The notes: generated from the letters alone by a model not told the origin. DNA of 64,000 bases from Archangium minus (GCF_044360475.1 NZ_CP043494.1:10354001-10418000), one strand, 5' to 3'; counted from the stretch's first letter, positions 43,159 through 53,525 are shown. Translations and numbers: made by a program.

Positions 43159-44711
43159 AGCTCGCTCCGCGCACCTTCCGTATCCAGTGGGACCTGCACG
43201 CGTGGGCGGGCGTCATCGCGAGCCTCTTCCTGTTCGTCATCTTCTTCTGTGGCGTCTTCGCGCTGTTCCGCGAGGAGCTCGAGGTCTGGCAGGAGCCCGC
43301 CCTCCACGTCGCCCCCGCGGGAGGCCCGGCCCCGTCCTTCGATGCGCTGCTCGCCCGCCTGACGGAGAAGAACCCGCTCGCGCGTGGCGCGCATGTGGGC
43401 TTCCTGACGCACGAGGAGACGCGCTTCGTCACGGCCTACCTCTTCTTGCCGAGCGAGCTGCGGGAAATCTGGCTCGATCCTGTCACGGGCACGGAGCTGA
43501 CCCCGCGGAGCCGTCTCTCGAGCGAGCTCTATTGGATGCACTTCTTCTACCGCGTGCCGCGAGGCATGGAGCTCACGGGGCTGATCGCGGTCGCCTTGCT
43601 CGTCGCGCTCATCAGCGGTTTTTGGATCCACCTCAAGGACTTGCGCCAGCAGTGGTGGCGATTCCGCCCCTCACAGAAGCTGCGCTTCTCCTCGTCCGAT
43701 GCACACAAGGTGCTCGGCGTCTTCGGACTGCCCTTCACCGTGATGCTCGGCTGGACAGGCGCCGTCCTGTGCCTCTCCGCCCTGGTGGGGCAAGGGCTCA
43801 CAGCCACGGTGTTCGAGGGAAATCCCCGACGGGTGAGCGAGCTCTCAGGCTACGCCCAGCCTGTCCGCGAGGAGGCCCACAAAGATGCCGTCATGCGCCC
43901 CATCGACGAGCTCGTGTCCCGTGCTCGTGCCGCCGTCCCCGGAGCCACGGGCACGCCCCGCTACGTCGAGCTCCAGCTCCACGGTGATGCGAACGCGTGG
44001 GCGGGCATCTTCTTTCAGCTCGAGCCGCTCGGCGCGGACCACTACGCCTTCCTCGACTCGGTGAGCGGCGCTCCCATCGCGACAAGCCGCGAGTACAAGA
44101 CCCCCTCCTTCTCCTTCGAGCGCGTGCTCTTCGACTTGCACTATGCGCGCTACGGGGGGCTGTTGTTGAAGCTGCTCTATGCGCTGCTCGCGCTTGCAGG
44201 GTGTGCGGTCATTCTCACCGGCAACCTCATCTGGCTCGAGCGTCGGGACAGCCAGCGCAAGCACTTGGGCAACCAGATTCTGGAACGGCTGACCGTGGGC
44301 GTCTCCGGAGGTCTCGCCTTCGCGACCGCGGTCTACTTCGCCGCGAATCGCGCGCTGCCCTGGGAGATGCCGCGGCGGGCCGATTGGGAGTTCGGCCTGT
44401 TCCTCGGAGCCTGGGCGCTCGCGGTCGCCTTGACGCTCGTGCCGCGCGCCTCCTCACGACAAGCGGGCGTCGTGCTCTGCATGGGGGCGGCGGCGCTCTT
44501 CGGCGGAGTCGTCGCCGCGGACGTGGCCTTCAGGGAGGTGAACCTGTTTACGGCGATCTCGCGAGGACTACCGCCCGTCTTCATCTCAGAGCTGCTGCTG
44601 TGCGCGCTCGCCCTGGGCTGTGGTGGCCTCGCGAAGGGGCTGGCGCGGAGGCGTCCGCCGGAGGTCCTTCGGGCCTCCCTCGAGACGCCCCCACAGGGCT
44701 ACCAGGTGTAG
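43155..44711 (+). CDS. PepSY-associated membrane protein (siderophore-iron reductase type)
   Basis: A 518-residue inner-membrane protein with PepSY-TM architecture: an N-terminal helix (IQWDLHAWAGVIASLFLFVI), a periplasmic part with YWMHFFYRVP, helices around AHKVLGVFGLPFTVMLGW, a second periplasmic PepSY part, VLFDLHYARYGGLLLKLLYA, and additional C-terminal helices. The conserved His residues in DLHAWAG, YWMH, AHKVLG and DLHYAR are candidate heme ligands, as in FoxB-like reductases that release iron from siderophores. GTG 43155 overlaps the previous stop. The end overlaps the convergent receptor gene by 13 bp. Confidence 0.85.
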   Translation: MKLAPRTFRIQWDLHAWAGVIASLFLFVIFFCGVFALFREELEVWQEPALHVAPAGGPAPSFDALLARLTEKNPLARGAHVGFLTHEETRFVTAYLFLPSELREIWLDPVTGTELTPRSRLSSELYWMHFFYRVPRGMELTGLIAVALLVALISGFWIHLKDLRQQWWRFRPSQKLRFSSSDAHKVLGVFGLPFTVMLGWTGAVLCLSALVGQGLTATVFEGNPRRVSELSGYAQPVREEAHKDAVMRPIDELVSRARAAVPGATGTPRYVELQLHGDANAWAGIFFQLEPLGADHYAFLDSVSGAPIATSREYKTPSFSFERVLFDLHYARYGGLLLKLLYALLALAGCAVILTGNLIWLERRDSQRKHLGNQILERLTVGVSGGLAFATAVYFAANRALPWEMPRRADWEFGLFLGAWALAVALTLVPRASSRQAGVVLCMGAAALFGGVVAADVAFREVNLFTAISRGLPPVFISELLLCALALGCGGLAKGLARRRPPEVLRASLETPPQGYQV

Positions 44712-46858
44712 CCCACCTTGAACGTGGCCCGACGCCGGTCACCGTAGAAGCAGGCCGTCGCGGAGCTGCAGGACGAGACGTAGGTGTCGTCCAGGACGTT
44801 CGAGGCATTAAGGGCCGCCCGCCAGGGGCCCTTCTCGTAGTGGACGCCAGCGTCCACGAGCGTGAAGCCCGGCACCTCCAACGCGTTCTCGCGGTCAGCG
44901 AACGACGCGCCCACGTGGCGCCCGCCCACCCCGGCCCCAAGGCCCTTCAGCAACCCGTTCTGGAAGGTGTAGTCGAGCCACAGCGAGGCCAGGAGCTGCG
45001 GCACGCCCACCGGCACCTTGCCCACCTCGAAGTCCGCGCCCTCGATGATTTCGAGCTGGTAGAGCGAGGCGGAGCCGATGAGATCCAAGCCCTGCATCAG
45101 GCTCGCGTTCGCCTCCAGCTCGAGGCCGCGCGAGCGCACCTCGCCGATCTGCAGCTGATTGAAGGCGCCATCCGTCGTCAGGAAGTTCTCCCGCCGCAGC
45201 TCGAAGACGGAGAGGTTGAGCGAGGTCTTCATCTCGTCCGGCTGGAACTTGATGCCCGCCTCGAGCTGCTGGCCTCGCTCGGGCTCGAAGAGCTCTCCCG
45301 CCGCGTTGGTCCCGGCGACCGGGTTGAAGGACCGGGCATAGCTGACGTACGGCGCCAGGCCGTTGTCGAAGGTGTAGATGAGGCCCGCCCGGCCACTGAA
45401 AGCCTGCTCGCGGCCGTCGTAGCTCGACGTGGGGAAGAGCTCGTTGTCGAGCCGGATGCCCACCCAGTCCTGACGCCCGCTGAGCACCAGGTTCAACCGC
45501 TCGGCGATCCGGAGCTGGTCCTGGAGGTAGACGCCCAGCTGGTTCTGGCGGACCGCGTTGAGCGTGTAGCGCGATTCCGTGGGCGTGGCGGGACCGTAGA
45601 CGGGATTGAGGAGATTGAGCGAGGCCCCGGCCTCGTATCCCTGCTCGTCATCGAGCGCGTAGTGCTTGTAGTCGAGTCCGAACAGCACCGTGTGGTGGAG
45701 CGGCCCCGTGTCGAAGCGCACCTGGGCCTGATTGTCGACCGTGACCAGGTTGGCGAGCGGCGTCGTCACGAAGTTGCCGCGGGCGAGTCGTGCGTTCTCC
45801 GGCGAGCCCTCGTACCCAACGCCGTACAGGTTCTGGAAGTTGATGGCGAGGTGGCCGTAGCGAAGGTTCTGGCGCACCGTCCAGGTGTCATTGAAGCGGT
45901 GCTCGAACTCGTAGCCGATCAGCGCCTGGTCGCGCTTGAAGCGGTCCAGGTCCGGCTCACTCGTGAAGAGGTCCGTGGGAATGCGCCCGTAGGGGGCGTC
46001 CACGACGGTGCCCACGAAGGGCAGGAAGTTCTGGCCGCGCGTGCGATCCACCAGGTAGCTGCCGTGCAGGGTCAGGCTCGTGCTCGCGGACGGCTTCCAG
46101 GTCACGCTTGGAGCGATGAAGAGGCGGTTGTTGTCGATGTAGCGGACCTGGGTGTTGCCGCCCCGGGCCAGCCCCGTCACGCGGTAGAACCACTGCCCGC
46201 TCTGACCGATAGGGCCGCCGAGGTCGATCCCGCCGTAGCCATTGAGGTACTCGTTGATGCCGGCTTCCACATGAAGGAGCCGCTCGGAGGGAGGCCGCTT
46301 GCTGACGAGGTTGAGCAGGCCGCCTGGATTGGTGCCGCCGTAGAGGACCGACGAGGGGCCTCGCACCGCCTCAATCCGCTCCAGCCCGAAAGGCTCGAGC
46401 CTCCAGGTGGAGAAGGAGCTGGAGAAGAGCTGCAACCCATCGAGGTAATAGCCAGCCTCCTGCGAGGGAAAGCCCCTCATCAAGAACCAGTCGTTGCGAG
46501 AGTCGGCACCGAACGACTCGGAGCGGACTCCGGGCGTGTAGCGCGTGGCCTCGACGATGGTCTGCGCCTGCTGGGCCTCCATCTGCTCCTGGCCCACCAC
46601 GGAGACAGCCTGCGGCGTCTCGACGAGGGACGTGTCCGTCTTGGTGCCGCTCGCGCTCTGCCGGGCGACATAGCCGCCGACGGGGCCCGTGGCGCTCTCC
46701 CTCTCGCTCTCGACATGAACGGTGTCCAGGGTGAGCGGCGTCCCCTGCTCCTGCTCCTGTGCGACCGCCGTCGTCGCGAGCGCGAGGAGTGAAACGCCCG
46801 CGAGAGTGCCCTGCAGGGTGAAGCGCCGCCCACGCCTATCTGAAATTGGAGGAGACAT
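44699..46858 (-). CDS. TonB-dependent siderophore receptor (FhuA-type)
   Basis: A 719-residue outer-membrane receptor. A signal peptide (LQGTLAGVSLLALATTAVAQ) is followed by a short TonB-box region (LDTVHVESE), a plug domain (ETPQAVSVVGQEQMEAQQAQ, DWFLMRGF, IEAVRGPSSVLYGGTNPGG) and a 22-strand barrel ending in the aromatic residue of FKVGYTW. The plug signature QAVSVV...RGF places it with hydroxamate siderophore receptors (ferrichrome/ferrioxamine). The ligand is not certain. A Fur-like box lies 14-32 bp upstream of ATG 46858. Confidence 0.95.
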   Translation of the reverse strand: MSPPISDRRGRRFTLQGTLAGVSLLALATTAVAQEQEQGTPLTLDTVHVESERESATGPVGGYVARQSASGTKTDTSLVETPQAVSVVGQEQMEAQQAQTIVEATRYTPGVRSESFGADSRNDWFLMRGFPSQEAGYYLDGLQLFSSSFSTWRLEPFGLERIEAVRGPSSVLYGGTNPGGLLNLVSKRPPSERLLHVEAGINEYLNGYGGIDLGGPIGQSGQWFYRVTGLARGGNTQVRYIDNNRLFIAPSVTWKPSASTSLTLHGSYLVDRTRGQNFLPFVGTVVDAPYGRIPTDLFTSEPDLDRFKRDQALIGYEFEHRFNDTWTVRQNLRYGHLAINFQNLYGVGYEGSPENARLARGNFVTTPLANLVTVDNQAQVRFDTGPLHHTVLFGLDYKHYALDDEQGYEAGASLNLLNPVYGPATPTESRYTLNAVRQNQLGVYLQDQLRIAERLNLVLSGRQDWVGIRLDNELFPTSSYDGREQAFSGRAGLIYTFDNGLAPYVSYARSFNPVAGTNAAGELFEPERGQQLEAGIKFQPDEMKTSLNLSVFELRRENFLTTDGAFNQLQIGEVRSRGLELEANASLMQGLDLIGSASLYQLEIIEGADFEVGKVPVGVPQLLASLWLDYTFQNGLLKGLGAGVGGRHVGASFADRENALEVPGFTLVDAGVHYEKGPWRAALNASNVLDDTYVSSCSSATACFYGDRRRATFKVGYTW

Positions 46859-46871
46859 TTCGTGGCTTTTT

Positions 46872-46890
46872 GAGAATGATTCTAAATTGC
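46872..46890 (-). promoter_or_regulatory. Fur-box-like operator upstream of the TonB receptor
   Basis: Read on the minus strand, GCAATTTAGAATCATTCTC matches 13 of 19 consensus Fur positions and shares the half AATCATTCTC exactly with the site at 42515-42533. It ends 13 bp before the receptor ATG. Confidence 0.65.
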
Positions 46891-46958
46891 AGATTCAGCA
46901 AACGAACGCGCTGCGGCCTAGCATGGGTGTACAGGGCAGGCAAGCTGGGAACGCACTC

Positions 46959-47242
46959 CTAGCGAAGGCCCGTGGCGCCAGCACGACGGCAGCGCGCATG
47001 GCCAGCCACAGCGGAAGGCAGGAAGGGACGCTCGCGTCTCGCGGTCACCGCCTCCCACAAGGCCTGCGGCAGCAGAGGAAAGAAGGCGAGGCCCGCCACA
47101 TCCGAGAGCTTCCCCGTCCACCACGAGGGGCAGTGAAGCGTGAAGACGTGGTCATTCACCCCGAGCAGCACCACGGCCGCGAACACCAGCGGGGCAGAAG
47201 GCCGTCACCAGGAAGAAGCGATGGGGCGGAGCGCCGGTCCAT
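46959..47242 (-). pseudogene. Decayed small membrane-protein gene
   Basis: Read on the minus strand, an ATG near 47242 gives MDRRSAP. Another frame continues HRFFLVTAF, and a third continues LVFAAVVLLGVNDHVFTLHC and SWWTGKLSDVAGLAFFPLL. Placed end to end these form the N-terminus of a membrane protein type with a NDH...GKLSD(V/F)AG motif that I associate with myxobacteria. At least two frameshifts and loss of the C-terminal half mean it is not functional. The 46859-47398 region holds nothing else convincing apart from the receptor's Fur site and the infC terminator. Confidence 0.55.
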
Positions 47243-47358
47243 GAAGGGGCTCGTCAGGTCGACAGCTCGATAGCAACCCGTGTGCCGGCCCCTCGACCGA
47301 GCGCGCTCACAGACCCGGCGCGAAAGAAACTGCGACGTCGTTGTCACAGCCCGTGCCC

Positions 47359-47385
47359 CACGCGGTGGAAGGAGTCCACCGCGTG
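47359..47385. terminator. Hairpin after infC
   Basis: An 11-bp perfect stem, CACGCGGTGGA and TCCACCGCGTG, encloses a 5-nt loop 14 bp beyond the infC stop. No T-run follows on either strand. Confidence 0.55.
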
Positions 47386-47398
47386 TGGGCATGCTCAC

Positions 47399-48079
<681 letters not shown>

Positions 48080-48376
48080 GTTGACTCTCCTTCGAAGTGG
48101 TTCTGGACCTGTCCCCTCGAAGGTGGGACAGGGCCCTCCGGTATGACAGGGTGCCGGACTCGGACGAAAGGCCGCCCCCCCTACTGACGTCCCGCGCGTG
48201 ACACTGTGGACTCCCGGTGAAGGAGTACCACCTGGTGCCTGCTCGCTTGATAGGAGGGAGAGCTTACAACCCACTCTCCCTGACCCAGGACGGTAATACC
48301 AGAGATAACGCTTGGCCCGTGACTCCGCCCTGGAACCGAAGGTCCGAAACCCGGCGGCCAGCTGACGCGCGCTCCC
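48080..48376 (-). promoter_or_regulatory. infC leader and upstream region
   Basis: About 300 bp without a credible gene precede infC. It contains the AAGGAG ribosome site at 48087-48092, separated from the ATC start by 7 nt. I see no clear promoter hexamers or attenuator. The usual upstream neighbour thrS is absent, so infC needs its own promoter here. Confidence 0.45.
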
Positions 48377-50272
48377 CTACTCCTCGGCCAGGTTGAGCTT
48401 GATGAGGGTGGGCTGACCGGCCTTTACCTCGACGATCTGGGTCACCGTCTTCTTGATGTCCGGATTGACGAGCTTCACGGTGTAGCGCCCCACCGGCAAC
48501 TCCGTGGCCGGAATGGGCGTATCTCCCAGCTTCCTCCCATCAATGAAGACGGTGGCATAGGGGCGGATGCGGAACTCGATGGTGCCCTTGGCCACGACCT
48601 TGGGCGGCGCGGGCGCCACCGAAGCCTGGCGCGGCGGCGGCCGGGGGACTCGACCCTCCTGAGCAGGCTTGGTGCCCGCCGGGGGTGACTCCTTCGTCCC
48701 CGAGGGGTTGGCCGCCGCTATCACGGGCGACTTCTCCTCGGGCGGCTTCTGCTCGGGTCGCTGCTCCTCAGGCACGGGAGAGGGCTTCGTATTGGGAGTG
48801 ACCTCGGCCTGCCCACTGGGAGGTGGGGTGCCAGCTGGGGCGGGCTGCGAGGGGGCGGGCTGCTGAGTCGTGGGCTCCGAAGCGGTGGCCTGGGTCGAAG
48901 GGGGTGGCGTCGTAGCGGGACGAGTGGACTGGACCACAACGTCAGGCTGCGCCTGGGGCTCCGAGCCGGAGTTCGTCCGCCAGAGTACAACCGCGCCTCC
49001 GACTCCGAGCAGCACGACTCCCGCGAGGGCGGAGACCCACTTGCCGGACCGCCGGGGCAACTCGGCCGGAAGCTGCTCCCGCGTCGCCATGTGCCCGGTG
49101 GGGCCAGACACCGCCTGAGGCATCGTCTCCTCGGGAGGGATGTACGGGGACGTCTCGCGATCCGAGACCACCTTGGGCGCCGCCACCTCGGGACTCAGGG
49201 CTTGGGGCCTGGGCGTCCTCACCGTCTCGCGATCGCGGAAAGAGAGCTCGCCCGATCTCGTGCGGACCGGAGCCGGCGTGTGGGCCGGGGTAAGCGAGTG
49301 CTTCGGCCCACTGCGAGGCGTACCGGACTGAGGCGTGGGCTGAGGGTTGTCGGTGCCCGACGACAACTGGGCGATGAACTGGGCGACGTGCTGGGTCTTC
49401 ACCGGCTTGCCGGCCGAGAGGATGAAATCCTCCAGGTCCGACTGGAGCGCCAGGCAGTCCGGGTAGCGTTGCTCGCGATCTTTAGCGAGCGCCTTGTCGA
49501 GGATGCGCAGCAAGGCCTGGGACAGGTCTGGCCGGTACTGCGTGGCGGGCACGAGCGGATCGAAGAGGATGGCCTGCATGAGGCCCACGTCGGTGTCCAC
49601 ATCGAACGGCTTGCGGGCCGTGAGCAGCTCGTAGAGGACAACGCCGAGCGCGTACACGTCCACCCGCCGGTCCAGAGCCTTGGCGCGGACCTGCTCGGGC
49701 GGCATGTACGCCAGCTTGCCCTTGATGACGCCGCTCTGCGTCCGGTGGCTCTGACCGGCCGCCTTTGCGATGCCGAAGTCCACCACCTTCACCGAGCCCT
49801 GCCGGGACAGCAGGATGTTGTCGGGACTGATGTCGCGGTGGATGAGCCCCAGCGTCTCGCCGCTGTCCGGGTCGACGAAGTCGTGGGCGAAGGCCAGCCC
49901 ATCGCACGCGTCGGCGATGAGCCGAGCGCAGATGGCGGGAGGAAGGGCGCGGCCCTGCGCCGAAGCGCGCTTGATGAGGACTCGCAGGTTGGGCCCGTCG
50001 ATGTACTCCATGGCCAGGAAGTACGCGCCGTCGGCCTCACCGAAGTCGAAGATCTGAACGATGTTGGGGTGGGTGAGCTGCGCGGCCAGCTTCGCCTCGG
50101 AGAGGAACATCTCCACGAAGGCAGGCTCCTCGGCGAGGTGCGGCAGGATGCGCTTGAGCACCAGCGTCTTCTCGAAGCCCATGGGGCCCGCGGCCTTGGC
50201 GAGGAACACCTCGGCCATGCCTCCCGTGGCGAGCTTGCGGATCAGCTGGTACTTGCCGAGTTGCTGCGTCAC
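48377..50272 (-). CDS. Membrane-anchored Ser/Thr protein kinase with PEGA domain
   Basis: A 631-residue Hanks-type kinase. The kinase domain covers about residues 1-290: Gly loop LATGGMAEVFLAK, invariant Lys in KTLVLKRILPHL, catalytic LIHRDISPDNILL, DFGIAKAAGQ and the APE-region MPPEQVRAKALDRRVDVYAL. A proline-rich linker, one membrane helix (WVSALAGVVLLGVGGAVVLW), a long Pro/Thr/Gln-rich extracytoplasmic stretch and a C-terminal PEGA domain (IRPYATVFIDGRKLGDTPIP) follow. GTG 50272 with GAGGAGGAG about 8 nt upstream fits the domain start. Confidence 0.94.
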   Translation of the reverse strand: MTQQLGKYQLIRKLATGGMAEVFLAKAAGPMGFEKTLVLKRILPHLAEEPAFVEMFLSEAKLAAQLTHPNIVQIFDFGEADGAYFLAMEYIDGPNLRVLIKRASAQGRALPPAICARLIADACDGLAFAHDFVDPDSGETLGLIHRDISPDNILLSRQGSVKVVDFGIAKAAGQSHRTQSGVIKGKLAYMPPEQVRAKALDRRVDVYALGVVLYELLTARKPFDVDTDVGLMQAILFDPLVPATQYRPDLSQALLRILDKALAKDREQRYPDCLALQSDLEDFILSAGKPVKTQHVAQFIAQLSSGTDNPQPTPQSGTPRSGPKHSLTPAHTPAPVRTRSGELSFRDRETVRTPRPQALSPEVAAPKVVSDRETSPYIPPEETMPQAVSGPTGHMATREQLPAELPRRSGKWVSALAGVVLLGVGGAVVLWRTNSGSEPQAQPDVVVQSTRPATTPPPSTQATASEPTTQQPAPSQPAPAGTPPPSGQAEVTPNTKPSPVPEEQRPEQKPPEEKSPVIAAANPSGTKESPPAGTKPAQEGRVPRPPPRQASVAPAPPKVVAKGTIEFRIRPYATVFIDGRKLGDTPIPATELPVGRYTVKLVNPDIKKTVTQIVEVKAGQPTLIKLNLAEE

Positions 50273-50559
50273 GAGACGTCTCCTCCTCGGGACAGGCCCG
50301 GAACCCCACCCGGGGCCACGGCGCAAGCCCCTCCGCCGCAGGGCCAGACGGTGGCACAGATTCCAGGAACGAGAGAATGCATTACCCGAGACTGTTTACC
50401 CTGCCTGCCCTCCAAACGACCGTGTTTGTTGGCTCTCGGGCGAATGCGCGCCCACAGATGGAAGGCAGCGCCTATCAGTCACGTGTATGGGGCGAGCGCG
50501 CTCACGCGGCCCCCCGAGGAACCCACAAAATTCTCAGTCAATGAGAGGGAGCGTTCCCA

Positions 50560-51822
50560 TCAGAGAATCTTGCGGAAGGCATACAGCACGCGCTCGAGCA
50601 GCTTCTGCCACAGCGGGCGGCGGCGGAACTCCGCCAGGTCCACCTCCCGGCAGGTCTGGCAGTCACCGCGGAAGGACTCCTCCAGCACGCGTCCCAGCCG
50701 AGGATCCGCGAAGACAGCGTTCACCTCGTGGTTGAAGAGGAGCGACAGCCGCTCGAGGTTGAACGAGCCAATCGTGCCCCACGCTCCATCCACCACCGCC
50801 GTCTTCGCGTGCAGCACGCAGCGCTCCCACTCGAAGATGCGGACGCCCGCGGTGAGCAGCTTCTCGTAGAAGGCGCGCGTGGCGTGCACCAGCCAGGGAT
50901 GATCTCCCTTCGAGTTGAGCAGCAGGCTCACCTCGACCCCGCGCTGAGCGGCGTCTCGCAACGCGGCCACCAGCTTCCGGTCCGGGATGAAGTACGCGGC
51001 CGCCACCAGCACGCTGCGCTTCGCTCGGGAGATGGCGTGCAGATAGGCGCGGTGGATGCTCCGACGGCTGGAGAGCACCGCCAGGCTCACCTCGCCCCGT
51101 CTGCGCAGCGCGGCCTGTCGCTTCCGGTGGCGCGAGTCTCGCCAGGAGCGGAACCGATCCTGAAAGGCCATGCGCCAGGTTGCCACGAAGCGGCGCTCCA
51201 GCTCGTACACCGCCGGCCCTTCCACCTGCAGCACGTCGTCGCGCCAGGCACCGCCCTGCCCCTCCGGCGCCCAATGCGCGGAGATGTTCACCCCGCCGAT
51301 GAAGGCCACCTCACCGTCCACCGCCAAGATCTTCCGGTGGTCACGCCGCAGCAGGTACCGCAGACCTCGGCCGAGGCTGCTGAAGGGCTTGAAGGGGCGA
51401 ATGTCCACGCCGCGTGCGCGCAGGCTCTCGAAGAAGTCGCGCCGGCTCGTCCAGGAGCCCAGCGCGTCGTAGAGCACCTTCACGTGCACGCCGCGCTCGG
51501 CAGCCTCCGCCAGCGCCTCGCCGAACAGCTCACCCACCGCGTCGGAGATGAACATGTACGTTTCGAGGTGGATGTAGCGGCGGGCCCCGCGGATGGCCGC
51601 CAACATGGCCGGGTAGGCCTCTACCCCGTCGCGCAGCAACTGGCACGCATTACCCCGCAGGACGGAGTGCGAGCGCGGCAGGTAGTAGCGGGCCAGCAGA
51701 GAGGGAGAGACCTGGGGGCTCCACACCGGCTTGGGAGCAGGCAGGCAACCAACCTCCTGCTCTGGTGTCTCCCCGGTCCGCTCCCTGGCCTCCGCGCCGA
51801 TCCCCACCTCCAGCTCACGCAT
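50560..51822 (-). CDS. Phospholipase D-family cardiolipin synthase-like protein
   Basis: A 420-residue enzyme with two HKD motifs: RDHRKILAVDGEVAFIGGVN and CVLHAKTAVVDGAWGTIGSF. The spacing and the AYFIPDRKLVAALRDAAQRG region match bacterial cardiolipin synthases (ClsB-like), which condense phosphatidylglycerols. It lacks the two N-terminal transmembrane helices of ClsA, so it is probably peripheral. Start codon choice is uncertain in the first 40 residues, which are polar and not conserved in character. Confidence 0.88.
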   Translation of the reverse strand: MRELEVGIGAEARERTGETPEQEVGCLPAPKPVWSPQVSPSLLARYYLPRSHSVLRGNACQLLRDGVEAYPAMLAAIRGARRYIHLETYMFISDAVGELFGEALAEAAERGVHVKVLYDALGSWTSRRDFFESLRARGVDIRPFKPFSSLGRGLRYLLRRDHRKILAVDGEVAFIGGVNISAHWAPEGQGGAWRDDVLQVEGPAVYELERRFVATWRMAFQDRFRSWRDSRHRKRQAALRRRGEVSLAVLSSRRSIHRAYLHAISRAKRSVLVAAAYFIPDRKLVAALRDAAQRGVEVSLLLNSKGDHPWLVHATRAFYEKLLTAGVRIFEWERCVLHAKTAVVDGAWGTIGSFNLERLSLLFNHEVNAVFADPRLGRVLEESFRGDCQTCREVDLAEFRRRPLWQKLLERVLYAFRKIL

Positions 51823-51899
51823 GGTGAGACAAGGGTGGGAATGGTCGGACGATCCGGCAACCGCTCAGCCCTGTCCCGGCGTCAACCCCGACACAACGA

Positions 51900-53516
51900 C
51901 TACAACCCCAGGTTGGCGCGCTTCACCTCCGCCATTCGCGCGCAGGGCTGGTCGTAGTCATCCGGGAAGTACTCGCGCGTATGGTCCAACGTGGCCGAGG
52001 CTGCCTGCCAGTTGTTCTGGTTCACGTAGCTCTCCACCTCCAGCATCAGCTTGGAGCACACGCGGTCCAGCTCCTTCTGCGCGTCCTTCACGCGCTCGCG
52101 CGCCTCGAAGTAGAGATCCGGCCTGGGCTCGGGGTGGGCCTCCAGCAGCAGCCACGCCTCGCGGAAGGACTTCCACGCCTCGTAGCGGTTGCGCGCGCCC
52201 ACCGTCGCGTTCTCCATGTTCTTGCGGCCGCGCATATACGACTTGCGCGCCTCCTCCAGGAGCTGCTCGGGCGGAATCTCCGGCAGCAGCACCTTCTCCA
52301 GCCAGATGTTCCAGATGCGCCACGAGTCCTCGCCAGGAGGATTCTTCGTGTTGTCGAAGGTGATGCGGTTGACCTCGCCCTTCTTGAGCATCTCCGAGGG
52401 AATCATCAGCTCGAGGACGCGATCCTGGCTGGCCATCGTGTCCGGGGGCACCTTGCCCAGGTCCACGCCGTTGACCGTGATCACCACCTCACCGTCGGAG
52501 ATGCCCTGCGCCTGGTAGTGCAGCAGGCCCAGAGCGCGGGTGGCGGCGGTGTACTCCCACTCAAACACCTTCTGGTCCGGACGCTCCCACGTCACGCCCT
52601 CGCCCAAGCCGAAGGAGTCATCGATGGGCTTGCCGCTGAGGGTGACGGGCTCAGGGCCCCGCGCCACCGACTGCTCGCTGCCGAGCACCACCCAGTACAG
52701 CAGGCCTACGAGGCCCAGCGCCCCCATCACGCCCAGGGCGATGATGCCCCGGCGCACGTTCTGGTTCGCCTCGAGCCAGAAGAGCTTGAGGTTACCCACC
52801 AAGCCCGGTGACTCGCGCCGGATGCGGGCGCGCTCCGCGGCGGACAACCCCCCACCCCCCTGGGGCGAAGCGTTACGCGCCACCGCGTTGGCTGTGGGAC
52901 GCCGGGGCGGAGCCGCGGGCGCGGAGTCCGGAGCACGCGCCAGTGCGGCGGAAGCGGGCTGGGAGCCGGCACGCGTGGACGTGCGGGCGGGAGCCGTCGC
53001 GGGCAGGGCAGGCTGGGTTCCAGCACGGGTGGGCGTACGCAGGGCCTGGATGGGGCGAGTCGTGTTGAGCTGCGCCTCCTCGAGGTCATCCGCGCTCGCG
53101 CCCTCGGGTGCCAGGGCCTCGCTGCGGGTACGGCTGCGCGGACGCGCCACCTGCTCCACAGACACGATGCGCGTGCTGTTGTCGCCCGCGAGGAGCGGCT
53201 CCTCCCCCGTGACATCCTCGTCCAGCGTGGGCGAGAAGACGAACACCACGGGACCGAGCGACAGCTGATCGCCCTTCGACAGCGCCTGCTTCCCCTCCAC
53301 CGGAGTGCCATTGACCCGGGTGCCATTGGAGCTGCCGAGGTCCTCGACGAAGTACTCGCCCCCCTCGGAGAAGATGCGGCAGTGACGGCGGGAGATGCCC
53401 GCGTCGTACAGGACGACGTCACACTCGGCGACACGGCCGATGAGGACAGAGTCCTGCTCGAAGACGAACTCCTTCCCGGCCTCCTTGCCCTCGGCAATCG
53501 TCAGCTGGAAGCTCAT
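51900..53516 (-). CDS. FHA-domain membrane protein
   Basis: A 538-residue protein. The N-terminal FHA domain (residues about 1-95) binds phosphothreonine: VLIGRVAECDVVLYDAGISR, RRHCRIFSEGGEYFVEDLGS and SSNGTRVNG. An Ala/Pro/Arg/Thr-rich linker follows, then one membrane helix (IIALGVMGALGLVGLLYWVV) and an extracytoplasmic beta-rich segment ending in a helical repeat-like region (FREAWLLLEAHPEPRPDLYF). It probably couples Ser/Thr kinase signalling to the envelope. It is 9 bp downstream of the WYL gene and likely in the same operon. Confidence 0.9.
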   Translation of the reverse strand: MSFQLTIAEGKEAGKEFVFEQDSVLIGRVAECDVVLYDAGISRRHCRIFSEGGEYFVEDLGSSNGTRVNGTPVEGKQALSKGDQLSLGPVVFVFSPTLDEDVTGEEPLLAGDNSTRIVSVEQVARPRSRTRSEALAPEGASADDLEEAQLNTTRPIQALRTPTRAGTQPALPATAPARTSTRAGSQPASAALARAPDSAPAAPPRRPTANAVARNASPQGGGGLSAAERARIRRESPGLVGNLKLFWLEANQNVRRGIIALGVMGALGLVGLLYWVVLGSEQSVARGPEPVTLSGKPIDDSFGLGEGVTWERPDQKVFEWEYTAATRALGLLHYQAQGISDGEVVITVNGVDLGKVPPDTMASQDRVLELMIPSEMLKKGEVNRITFDNTKNPPGEDSWRIWNIWLEKVLLPEIPPEQLLEEARKSYMRGRKNMENATVGARNRYEAWKSFREAWLLLEAHPEPRPDLYFEARERVKDAQKELDRVCSKLMLEVESYVNQNNWQAASATLDHTREYFPDDYDQPCARMAEVKRANLGL

Positions 53517-53525
53517 GGAAAACCC

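Noticed and set aside
43997..46792. 931-codon open frame on the plus strand
   Set aside because: Overlaps the end of the PepSY gene in another frame and then runs antisense to the TonB receptor. Both overlapped genes have clear family motifs; this frame has none.
48080..48274. N-terminal extension of IF-3 to an upstream ATG at 48274
   Set aside because: The added residues are not IF-3-like, and the AAGGAG/ATC start fits the family length and the known unusual infC starts.
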